A DNA stretch of 46,243 nt from UBA4636 sp045534575 (lineage in GTDB: Bacteria > Bacillota > Clostridia > Christensenellales > Borkfalkiaceae). Location of the stretch: the NCBI GenBank assembly GCA_045534575.1, contig JAZSJZ010000003.1:1-46243 (forward strand). The letters are read 5' to 3'. Within the stretch, counting starts at the first letter, position 1. Each line of letters starts with the position of its first letter. The position numbers were made by a program, and so were the translations under genes. The notes under the pieces are model-generated. The model was not told the DNA's origin. It saw only the letters and a program-made list of their open reading frames with translations, and searched no databases. Below, piece by piece: positions 7,524 to 14,836 of this stretch.

Positions 7524-8861
7524 ATGAACAATTACGAAATATTGTGGAAAAAGACTCTTGATGAACTTTCGAAGACCGTTAGCAAAATTGCGATTGATAC
7601 CTTTTTAGCTAAGGTTGACGTTTATGACGTTGTTGGCTCAACCCTAGTTTTAAAGACTAAGTCTAAAATGTTTGCTACAAATATTCAAAAATATAGCAAA
7701 GAAATTAACAACGCTTTCGTTAGCGCAAAAACTGGGCTTACGGGGTTTTCGATTTGTCTTGAGAACTCTTCCGAACCGTTTTTCTCATCCACAAAAAATG
7801 AGTTAGAAGATTTATCTTCGCCAATCGACCCTAAAAACACGTTTGATAATTTTGTTGTGGGAACTTCTAACCGCTATCTTTTTGCCGCCGCTAAAGCCGT
7901 TGCGGAAGACCCGGGCAATAGTTACAACCCGCTTTTTATTTACGGCGATACGGGGCTTGGAAAAACTCATATTATGCAAGCAATCGCCAACGAGATTAAA
8001 GAAACTTACCCTAAACTTAACGTGCTTTACGTAACGTGCGAAAAATTCACAAACGATTTAATAAACACTATCCGTCAAGGCAAAGCGTATTCCGCGGGCA
8101 ACGAAGATTTTAGAAAAAGTTACCGCAGTGTTGACGTTTTACTCATTGACGACGTGCAGTTTTTAGGCAAAAAACAATCAACGCAAGAAGAATTTTTCCA
8201 TACTTTTAACGAACTTCACTCTCAAAACAAGCAAATAGTTTTATCAGCTGACTGCTTGCCAAACGAGATTGAACTTTTAAGCGAAAGACTTCAAACTCGT
8301 TTCCAAGGCGGGCTTATGGCTCAAGTTTTAGAGCCAGATATTGAAACCAAAATCGCCATTGCCCAAAAGAAGGCTGAAAGCCAAAAAGTGTTCCTTCCTG
8401 TTGACGTTGCAACCTTCATCGCAGAAAGAAGCGGTTCGAGCGTTCGCTCGCTTGAGGGGCTTTTAACTAAAGTTAACTTTGCGGCACGCTTGGGAGAATC
8501 GCCTATAACTTTAGAAATTGCAATGCAAGCGTTAGACCAATCGGCTAAAATTGACGAAAAGCCTGAAACGCTTACACAAGATAAGATTATCGACGCCGTT
8601 TGCTCGTTTTATAAAGTTCAAAAAGGCGACCTTTTAGGCAAGAAGAAAAACAAAGAAATCGTTGAGCCAAGACAAATTTGCGCTTATCTTATGACTGACC
8701 TTTTAAGTTCGCTTCCTCTTGCCGCTATTGGTTCGGCGCTTGGCGGTAGAGATTATACGACCATTATTCACGCTAGAAATAAGATTACCGAGCTTATTCG
8801 CCAAAACGATAAACTCGCAACCGACATTAACGATTTAAAGAATTTAATCTTAAAAAAATAA
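7524..8861 (+). CDS. dnaA: Chromosomal replication initiator protein DnaA
   Basis: A 445-residue AAA+ initiator. Domain I spans about residues 1-80. Walker A is GDTGLGKT (141-148), Walker B is LLIDD (206-210), and the C-terminal DNA-binding signature is AAIGSALGGRDYTTIIHAR. It opens the origin by binding DnaA boxes. The ATG at 7524 gives the normal MNNYEILWKKTLDEL start with a weak GGAT site eight bases upstream. The 144 bases between recF and dnaA contain no TTATCCACA box that I can find, nor does the gap to mnmG, so the origin is probably elsewhere. Confidence 0.97.
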   Translation: MNNYEILWKKTLDELSKTVSKIAIDTFLAKVDVYDVVGSTLVLKTKSKMFATNIQKYSKEINNAFVSAKTGLTGFSICLENSSEPFFSSTKNELEDLSSPIDPKNTFDNFVVGTSNRYLFAAAKAVAEDPGNSYNPLFIYGDTGLGKTHIMQAIANEIKETYPKLNVLYVTCEKFTNDLINTIRQGKAYSAGNEDFRKSYRSVDVLLIDDVQFLGKKQSTQEEFFHTFNELHSQNKQIVLSADCLPNEIELLSERLQTRFQGGLMAQVLEPDIETKIAIAQKKAESQKVFLPVDVATFIAERSGSSVRSLEGLLTKVNFAARLGESPITLEIAMQALDQSAKIDEKPETLTQDKIIDAVCSFYKVQKGDLLGKKKNKEIVEPRQICAYLMTDLLSSLPLAAIGSALGGRDYTTIIHARNKITELIRQNDKLATDINDLKNLILKK

Positions 8862-8896
8862 ACTTATTTACCTTTTGAAATTTAAGAAAAACCTTT

Positions 8897-8920
8897 GATA
8901 ACGGGCTTATATGAAGACTT
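8897..8920 (+). repeat. Interspersed palindromic repeat copy R5, overlapping the mnmG start
   Basis: GATAACGGGCTTATATGAAG then ACTT. The match to the core is exact up to TTATA, and the mnmG ATG (8911) falls inside the element. Confidence 0.65.
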
Positions 8921-10770
8921 TTTTTGTTGAAGATAGTTTTGATGCGGTAGTTGTTGGGGCTGGGCATGCGGGCGTTGAATCGGCTTTAGCGCTTGCAAAA
9001 CTTGGGCACAAAACCGCGCTTTTAACTCTCAATCCTGATAATATTGCTTTTATGGCGTGCAACCCTTCAATCGGTGGCACAGCAAAAGGGCATTTGGTTA
9101 GAGAACTTGACGCACTCGGTGGCTTTATGGGAATTGCCGCCGATAAAACTATGCTCCAAATTAAGATGCTCAACCGTGGTAAAGGCGCTGCGGTGCAGAG
9201 TTTAAGGTGCCAAGCCGACAAAAATTATTATCATAGATTTGTTAAATCGCACCTAGAAAGAACTGAAAATTTAAGAATTATATCAGCAGAAGCCACCGAA
9301 ATTTTAACCGAAAACGATAAAATCGTGGGGGTTAAAACATCGTTTGGAAGCGTTCTTTACGCAAAGACGATTATTCTAGCAACGGGTGTTTACTTAAAGA
9401 GTAAGTTAGTTGCTGGCGAGTGGCAGAAAAACAGCGGGCCGTCTGGCTTCGCCCCTGCCAACGAACTGACTGATAGCCTTATTAAACTTGGGTTTACCAT
9501 TAGAAGGTTTAAAACGGGAACTCCCGCTCGCATAGACGGCAGAACTATAGACTATTCTAAATGCACTATTCAAGAGGGCGAAACCAACGTTTACCCTTTC
9601 TCGTTTTTATCCGCGCAAGTGCCAGAAAAGCAAACGCCTTGCTATTTGACTTACACTAACGAAAACACGCACAAAATTATTCGTGATAACCTTCACCGCT
9701 CCCCGCTTTATAACGGCGTTATTTTGAGCGTTGGGCCTAGATACTGCCCTTCGATTGAAACAAAAGTTGACCGCTTTAAAGATAAAGAGCGCCATCAAAT
9801 TTTCTTAGAACCAGAGGGCGCGGATACTACTGAAGTTTACGTTCAAGGTATGTCCTCTTCGCTCCCGCACGACGTGCAAAAGGCAATGTATAGAACGATT
9901 CCGGGGCTTGAGGAGTGCGAGATTGTGCGCTACGCTTACGCTATCGAATACGACTGCATTGACAGCCTTGACCTATACCCTACTTTGGAGTATAAGAGAT
10001 TAAAAGGATTGTTCCTTGCCGGGCAGATTAACGGCACGAGCGGTTACGAAGAAGCGGCTTGCCAAGGACTTATTGCAGGCATAAACGCTTCGATGTTTTT
10101 GCAAAACAAACCTCAATTAGTTCTAAGGCGCGACCAAGCCTACATCGGCGTTTTGATTGACGACCTTGTTACAAAAGGCACTGACGAGCCTTACCGCATG
10201 ATGACTTCACGCGCGGAATATAGAATTTTCCTTCGCCAAGACAATGCTGATATGCGCCTTACCGAAATTGGAAGAGAAATTGGGCTTGTTGACGATTATA
10301 GATACGAAGTTTTCAAAAACAAATGCAAACTTTTAGAAAAAGCAAGGCTTGAACTTAATGAAATCCACTCGCCTAAAAAGACTAAAGACTTTGTTGAAAA
10401 ATACGGCGGAAGCGTAACGGGTGGCATATCTTTTGCCGATATGATTAAGCGTGGCATTTCTATTCTTGAAATAAAGGAAGAATTTGAAGCGTTTGAAGGT
10501 ATTCCTTACGATATTTTGGAAACCATCGAAACCGACGCAAAATACGAAGGCTATCTTAAAAAAGGTATGGAAGAGATTGAAAAGGCAAAGCGCTTAGAAG
10601 AAAAACTTATTCCTAAAGATATTAACTATTTAGAACTTGAAGGCTTAAGGCTAGAGGCTCGTGAAAAACTGCAAAAAATAAGACCTGAAAATTTAGGTCA
10701 AGCGGGCAGAATTTCGGGCGTAAACCCTGCCGATATTGCAGTTTTAATGGTTTATTTAAAAAATAAATAA
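8911..10770 (+). CDS. mnmG: tRNA uridine-5-carboxymethylaminomethyl modification enzyme MnmG (GidA)
   Basis: A 619-residue FAD protein with GAGHAG at residues 16-21, CNPSIGGTAKGHLVRELDAL, the GPRYCPSIETKVDRF motif with its conserved cysteine, and the C-terminal AGRISGVNPADIAVL signature. With MnmE it installs carboxymethylaminomethyl at wobble U34 of certain tRNAs using FAD and methylene-THF. The start is right for the family, yet there is no Shine-Dalgarno sequence: the bases before the ATG belong to repeat copy R5. It follows dnaA by 49 bases, probably on the same transcript, and ends in a terminator. Confidence 0.95.
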   Translation: MKTFFVEDSFDAVVVGAGHAGVESALALAKLGHKTALLTLNPDNIAFMACNPSIGGTAKGHLVRELDALGGFMGIAADKTMLQIKMLNRGKGAAVQSLRCQADKNYYHRFVKSHLERTENLRIISAEATEILTENDKIVGVKTSFGSVLYAKTIILATGVYLKSKLVAGEWQKNSGPSGFAPANELTDSLIKLGFTIRRFKTGTPARIDGRTIDYSKCTIQEGETNVYPFSFLSAQVPEKQTPCYLTYTNENTHKIIRDNLHRSPLYNGVILSVGPRYCPSIETKVDRFKDKERHQIFLEPEGADTTEVYVQGMSSSLPHDVQKAMYRTIPGLEECEIVRYAYAIEYDCIDSLDLYPTLEYKRLKGLFLAGQINGTSGYEEAACQGLIAGINASMFLQNKPQLVLRRDQAYIGVLIDDLVTKGTDEPYRMMTSRAEYRIFLRQDNADMRLTEIGREIGLVDDYRYEVFKNKCKLLEKARLELNEIHSPKKTKDFVEKYGGSVTGGISFADMIKRGISILEIKEEFEAFEGIPYDILETIETDAKYEGYLKKGMEEIEKAKRLEEKLIPKDINYLELEGLRLEAREKLQKIRPENLGQAGRISGVNPADIAVLMVYLKNK

Positions 10771-10782
10771 TCTTTGCATTTT

Positions 10783-10810
10783 AAAAGACGGCTTAAGTTG
10801 CCGTCTTTTT
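10783..10810. terminator. Bidirectional terminator between mnmG and the 10846-11259 gene
   Basis: AAAAGACGGC, loop TTAAGTT, GCCGTCTTTT: a perfect 10-bp stem with A and T tracts on both sides. Confidence 0.9.
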
Positions 10811-10845
10811 GCGTTATTTTTAAACTTTTACATTTTAAAAATATT

Positions 10846-11259
10846 TCAATCTTTAAACAAAACTTGAATTTTTGAAATTAGAATTTCATCTTTGCCTCTT
10901 TCATAGCAATAGGTAAAGGCTCTTTTTGAACTAGTTCTAAAAATCAAAAGCCCGTCTTCGTTCTTTTGAAATATTATAAAGTTGTTAACCGAATGTGGGT
11001 CGCCTTCAAATTTTGAAAAATCAATATGCTTAGCGTATGCTACCGCAAGTTCTATTTTAGAATTTGGAGCAAGCGCTAAAAAAGGGTCAAACCAAAAAAA
11101 ATCTTTTGTGATGAACGCTTTTTCAAGAACAATTTCCGTCAATTTGGTTAAGCCCTTTTTAGAGTTCAATTTTTCTTTAAAAACCGTAACCTTAACGCCC
11201 TCGAATTTTTCTTCGTCAATCAAAGGCTTTTCTAATTCTAAAAGTTCATAATCTTTCAT
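10846..11259 (-). CDS. Hypothetical protein
   Basis: A 137-residue soluble protein, mixed alpha/beta, with no recognised motif, no signal peptide and no membrane segment. AGGTGA precedes the ATG. It lies downstream of the phosphoribosyltransferase gene in the same direction, 55 bases away with a repeat copy between them, so the two may be co-transcribed. Confidence 0.55.
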   Translation of the reverse strand: MKDYELLELEKPLIDEEKFEGVKVTVFKEKLNSKKGLTKLTEIVLEKAFITKDFFWFDPFLALAPNSKIELAVAYAKHIDFSKFEGDPHSVNNFIIFQKNEDGLLIFRTSSKRAFTYCYERGKDEILISKIQVLFKD

Positions 11260-11277
11260 ATTTCACCTAAAAACAGC

Positions 11278-11305
11278 GAATAACCGACTTATAGCCTAAC
11301 TTTTT
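11278..11305 (+). repeat. Interspersed palindromic repeat copy R6, intergenic
   Basis: GAATAACCGACTTATAGCC then TAACTTTTT, nine bases past the apt-like stop codon. Confidence 0.85.
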
Positions 11306-11314
11306 AAAAAACTT

Positions 11315-11857
11315 CTAGTCGAAAAACAATGGAATTTCTGCTAGGTAAAAAATATCTTTAAAGTTTTTTGCGTCATCTTCGGCTAGGCAAAAACCTGCTT
11401 TATGAACGATAGCGACAGCCTTTTCAATCAAGCGCTTTGCGCCAAAAAAACTAACGCCCGTTGAAATAACGTCATCAACAAAGCCAACCTTTTTGCCTTT
11501 TATAAACTCAGCGTCTTCCCCTTCCATATAGAGCATTTGCTTAGCGCCGGTTGTTACCGTTGAGCCTATCTCTTCTTCTAAAACGTTTTGCATATACGGC
11601 TTTTTAGATTTTCTCAAAACAACGTATCTATCGTGCCCTAAAATTGTTGCAATCGCGTGGCAAAGTTGAAGTCCTTTTGTTTCCGCCGTTATAATTACGT
11701 CGCAATCGGCAAAACTTGGAGCAAGGCATTTTGCAAAATGATTAGTAAGTTTTGCTTTGCCGTGAAGATTAAGAAGCGCAATGCTTAATTTTTCACTAAC
11801 TCTAACGATTGGTAGTTCAACTTTTTCGCCTTTTATATCTACAATGTAAGTTTTCAT
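11315..11857 (-). CDS. Phosphoribosyltransferase, adenine/xanthine type
   Basis: A 180-residue type I PRTase. The PRPP-binding motif is VGFVDDVISTGVSF (hydrophobic residues, DD, then STG). An upstream AETKGLQLCHAIATILG corresponds to the E-x-G loop of adenine and xanthine phosphoribosyltransferases, and LRKSKKPY to the flexible loop region. It would salvage a purine base with PRPP to the nucleotide. Which base is used cannot be told from sequence by eye: it is divergent from classical Apt. It has a promoter at 11875-11903 and an inverted repeat around the -35 box. Confidence 0.75.
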   Translation of the reverse strand: MKTYIVDIKGEKVELPIVRVSEKLSIALLNLHGKAKLTNHFAKCLAPSFADCDVIITAETKGLQLCHAIATILGHDRYVVLRKSKKPYMQNVLEEEIGSTVTTGAKQMLYMEGEDAEFIKGKKVGFVDDVISTGVSFFGAKRLIEKAVAIVHKAGFCLAEDDAKNFKDIFYLAEIPLFFD

Positions 11858-11874
11858 AAAACACCTCTTTTTTT

Positions 11875-11903
11875 ATTTTAAATTACGCTAACCTTTTTGT
11901 CAA
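11875..11903 (-). promoter_or_regulatory. Promoter of the phosphoribosyltransferase gene
   Basis: Minus-strand TTGACA (11903-11898), 17-base spacer, TAAAAT (11880-11875). Confidence 0.75.
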
Positions 11904-11915
11904 TTTTTTAGCGTA
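11884..11915. promoter_or_regulatory. Inverted repeat around the phosphoribosyltransferase -35 box, possible operator
   Basis: TACGCTAA (11884-11891) and TTAGCGTA (11908-11915) are exact inverted repeats separated by 16 bases, straddling the -35 hexamer. A purine-responsive repressor site is a possibility, not shown. Confidence 0.4.
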
Positions 11916-11984
11916 TTTTTTCATTGACTAAATTTTCGTTTTATAATAAACTTAGTTTATAATAATATTTACACAAGGTTTTTT

Positions 11985-12704
11985 ATGGCAGATTTAAGAA
12001 GGTTTTTCGTTGATAAAATTGACGACGAAATTGAAATTTTCGGTGATGAGTTTAACCACGCCGTTAACGTTTTAAGAATTAAAGAAAATGAAGATATTCT
12101 CGTTTTAGATAACTCTGGCTATGAATATAGGGCAACGGTTAAAAAAATTAACAAAAAAAGCCTCGTTGTTTTGGTTAAAGATAAAACTTTAAACGAGAGC
12201 GAAGCAAAAAACTTCGTAACCTTAGTTTGCGGATATTTAAAAGGCGATAAGACTGAACTTGTGGTTCAAAAAGCGGTGGAACTAGGGGTGAAAGAAATCG
12301 TCGTTTTCAACTCAACTTTCTCTTCTTCATATATGAGCGAAAACAAACTTTCAAGGCTTAACAAAGTTTCGGTTGAATCGGCTAAGCAGTGCAAGCGAGC
12401 AATCGCGCCTAAGGTTGTTTTTTACGACAATTTAAAAGACGCCCTTTCCCACGTTCAAGATTTTGAGAACAAATTTTTTGCGTGCGAATTTGCAACGAAA
12501 AGCGACGTTTTTCTATCGCAAAATTTATCTGGCTCAACGGCAATAGTTGTTGGAAGCGAAGGCGGTTTTTCTAAAGACGAGTGGGATGAAGCCAAAAATT
12601 TAGATTTTAAAACGATTTATCTTGGCAAAAGAATTTTGCGAGCAGAAACGTGCTCTATTGCGCTAACCGCCATTGTTATGCAAGCGCTTGGCGAACTAAA
12701 TTAA
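11985..12704 (+). CDS. rsmE: 16S rRNA (uracil-1498-N3)-methyltransferase RsmE
   Basis: A 239-residue SPOUT methyltransferase. The N-terminal RRFFVD...FNHAVNVLRIKENEDILVLD is the PUA-like RNA-binding part. The C-terminal knot region holds QKAVELGVKEIV, the S-adenosylmethionine loop VVGSEGGFSKDEW (residues 188-200) and LGKRILRAETCSIAL. It methylates U1498 of 16S rRNA in the assembled 30S subunit. The usual partner prmA is not next to it. AAGG lies upstream of the ATG and a terminator follows. Confidence 0.93.
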   Translation: MADLRRFFVDKIDDEIEIFGDEFNHAVNVLRIKENEDILVLDNSGYEYRATVKKINKKSLVVLVKDKTLNESEAKNFVTLVCGYLKGDKTELVVQKAVELGVKEIVVFNSTFSSSYMSENKLSRLNKVSVESAKQCKRAIAPKVVFYDNLKDALSHVQDFENKFFACEFATKSDVFLSQNLSGSTAIVVGSEGGFSKDEWDEAKNLDFKTIYLGKRILRAETCSIALTAIVMQALGELN

Positions 12705-12734
12705 CTAAAAGTAGGACGCATATTTTTAACCATC

Positions 12735-12768
12735 AAAAAACAGCAAGAATTTCTCTTGCTGTTTTTTT
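12735..12768. terminator. Bidirectional terminator between rsmE and the acyltransferase gene
   Basis: CAGCAAGA, loop ATTTC, TCTTGCTG, flanked by six A and eight T. It serves both convergent genes. Confidence 0.9.
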
Positions 12769-12770
12769 TG

Positions 12771-14045
12771 TTATTTATCAAACTTAAAGTCTTGCCACTT
12801 TCCGCCGTTCAAACGGTGAATTTCTTCAGTTGCTAAAAAGAACTTTTCAACCACGTTTTCTTTAGGATAAAATTCCATAAACTCGCCGTTAAAGAAAGTA
12901 TAAAACCGAGTAACGTCGGTGCACATACCATAAGTTGGAAGATTAACTGACGGGATGAAAAATTCAAATTCTTCTCCGTTTCTCGTTCCCTTATAGGTTA
13001 AGCCTTTTCTGTTTAAAGTTAACTTGCCTTCGCCCACGATGTTAGAAGTTTTTTGGTCTTTTAACGGCCCGAACTTTGGCAAGTTGCCAAGCTCTACTTG
13101 CGCTTCTAAAACAAAGTTTTCGTCTTTAACTTCTTCTTTTATTACTTCGCGTTGAAGGTTAAACCACTCCGTTTGAGTTTTTGGAATAACGCAAGTTTCG
13201 TCAAATGGGGTGAGAGCGTATGTATCATCGATGGAAGCGCCGTTATTGCAAGCTGCGCAATAAATAGTATTGCCCTTAGTTTTCATAACGTGTTGCTTTT
13301 TGCATTTTGGGCAATAAAATAAAAGTGTTTCAAGCCCTTCAGCACCATTATCACCTATATTATAGTGATTTTTTTCAACCAAATTCCAACTATAATCGTC
13401 GTGATAGATGGCTTTGTTGATTTTATCTTCTATCTCTAAAGGGGTTAGCGTTTCAAGGTCGTCTTTAGTAAAGAGTTTATCGATAACAACTTCCATTTTG
13501 CCAACCCTATCTTTCAAATTATATTTAGGGCTCGTTAAATAACCGCCTTTAATAACCGAATAGTAAACGGGAATTTTGAAGTGCTTAATAAGTTTACCCG
13601 TGCCAACGGCGATTGGCTGGTTTGCACCAGAGATAGAATTCATTCCCTCAGGAAAAATGCAAATGCTACCACCGCTTCTAATTATTCTAGTTATTTCTTT
13701 TATGGTATAGCTATCGGGCGTGAAATTCTTTTTTGGAATTACTTGCAAAAGTTTAAATACTAGCGCTAAGTGGGATCTACAAAACTCGTTATAGCCCGCA
13801 ACGTAGTTAAGGCGCTTTGGAAGAGCGGGAATACCCGTGAAAATATAGTCTGCCCTAGATGCGTGATTGCTTATTAAAAAATAAGAACCTTTGTCCTTTT
13901 TAATATCACAATTTATTTTATATTCAACATTATATTTTGGTGCAACAAAAAGTTTCCAAATGGTTGCCAAAACAGGATAAATAAAGTTTGGCTTTTTTAT
14001 TTTTCTTGCATAAAGCTTTTCATCATTAGTCAATTTTTTACTCAT
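12771..14045 (-). CDS. PlsC-type acyltransferase with zinc ribbon and extra C-terminal domain
   Basis: A 424-residue protein. Residues about 40-215 are a lysophospholipid acyltransferase domain with the catalytic N60-H-x4-D (NHASRAD) and FPEG (131-134) motifs, as in 1-acylglycerol-3-phosphate acyltransferase. A four-cysteine zinc ribbon follows (C245-x2-C248, C263-x2-C266), then about 150 residues of beta-rich sequence ending in GGKWQDF. A normal PlsC is near 240 residues, so the zinc ribbon and tail are additions. It probably acylates a lysophospholipid at the membrane surface; substrate is unknown. AAGGAAA precedes the ATG. Confidence 0.75.
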   Translation of the reverse strand: MSKKLTNDEKLYARKIKKPNFIYPVLATIWKLFVAPKYNVEYKINCDIKKDKGSYFLISNHASRADYIFTGIPALPKRLNYVAGYNEFCRSHLALVFKLLQVIPKKNFTPDSYTIKEITRIIRSGGSICIFPEGMNSISGANQPIAVGTGKLIKHFKIPVYYSVIKGGYLTSPKYNLKDRVGKMEVVIDKLFTKDDLETLTPLEIEDKINKAIYHDDYSWNLVEKNHYNIGDNGAEGLETLLFYCPKCKKQHVMKTKGNTIYCAACNNGASIDDTYALTPFDETCVIPKTQTEWFNLQREVIKEEVKDENFVLEAQVELGNLPKFGPLKDQKTSNIVGEGKLTLNRKGLTYKGTRNGEEFEFFIPSVNLPTYGMCTDVTRFYTFFNGEFMEFYPKENVVEKFFLATEEIHRLNGGKWQDFKFDK

Positions 14046-14072
14046 TTTGTTTTCCTTCTTTAGTGCTTTTTT

Positions 14073-14102
14073 GCCGATAACGCGCTTATAGGCTAACTTT
14101 TG
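14073..14102 (+). repeat. Interspersed palindromic repeat copy R7, intergenic
   Basis: GCCGATAACGCGCTTATAGG then CTAACTTTTG. GCC/GGC and ATAA/TTAT pair around it. It ends at the stop codon of the 14103-14789 gene. Confidence 0.85.
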
Positions 14103-14789
14103 TTAAATTTCGCACTCTAGCCTAGAAGTTAGTTTAACAATATCTAAGAAAAGTTCGTTAAAATCTTTAACGGTTGTTTTGTTTATTTCAACGCCTTCTA
14201 AAAACGAGGCTTTCTCATTTAGCCTTGAAAATTCTTTGTTATCTAAATCATTGTAGCATAATGGGGATAAATTTGTCAAATGCTGTTTAACTTCGTTAAA
14301 GTTAATCTCAAAATCGTGGCGAACAAACTCTTTTAATTTTTTTGTTTTTAAGGGGTAAATTTTAATTGGTTTTTCCATTTCGCAAAAGCGCATTTGCTCT
14401 TCTGTTTCATAAACTTTTGCAACGTATTTTTGCCTATTTATATCAACCTTTTTCTTAATGCTAAAAAACAATATTAAATAAACACCAAAAGACAATACGA
14501 ATAAAATTACTGACGAAAAAACTGCAACTTCCAAATTTTGAAAGGTTTTTGCTTGTTCGCGCGCTTCAACTATCGCCATTGCTAGCGAAAATAAACACAC
14601 GGAAAGATAGCTTAAAACCCGAACAAACGAAAATGTTATTTTCTCTTCTCGTAGCGCTTTTACCGATAACGATAAAAAACACTCAACAGTGCAAAACACG
14701 ATAAAAAACGAATACGCAAACTTAAAATCAAGCGTTGTTGCGATTGACGATAAAAAAGAATAGATTGGGTTAAAATCAACAATAATCAT
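14103..14789 (-). CDS. Membrane protein of unknown function
   Basis: A 228-residue protein with about four hydrophobic segments in the first 112 residues (around 8-33, 52-72 and 88-111 are clearest), then a charged cytosolic C-terminal half without known motifs. It lies 47 bases below addA and 57 bases above the acyltransferase gene on the same strand, with no terminator seen between, so it may be part of a long addB-addA transcript. No family recognised. Confidence 0.55.
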   Translation of the reverse strand: MIIVDFNPIYSFLSSIATTLDFKFAYSFFIVFCTVECFLSLSVKALREEKITFSFVRVLSYLSVCLFSLAMAIVEAREQAKTFQNLEVAVFSSVILFVLSFGVYLILFFSIKKKVDINRQKYVAKVYETEEQMRFCEMEKPIKIYPLKTKKLKEFVRHDFEINFNEVKQHLTNLSPLCYNDLDNKEFSRLNEKASFLEGVEINKTTVKDFNELFLDIVKLTSRLECEI

Positions 14790-14836
14790 AATACGCTTAT
14801 TATTGCCACCGCAATCTATTCTTAAACAAATTATTC

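Noticed and set aside
12983..13010. Possible repeat copy inside the acyltransferase gene (CTTATAGGTTAAGCC)
   Set aside because: Partial match only, with no dyad.
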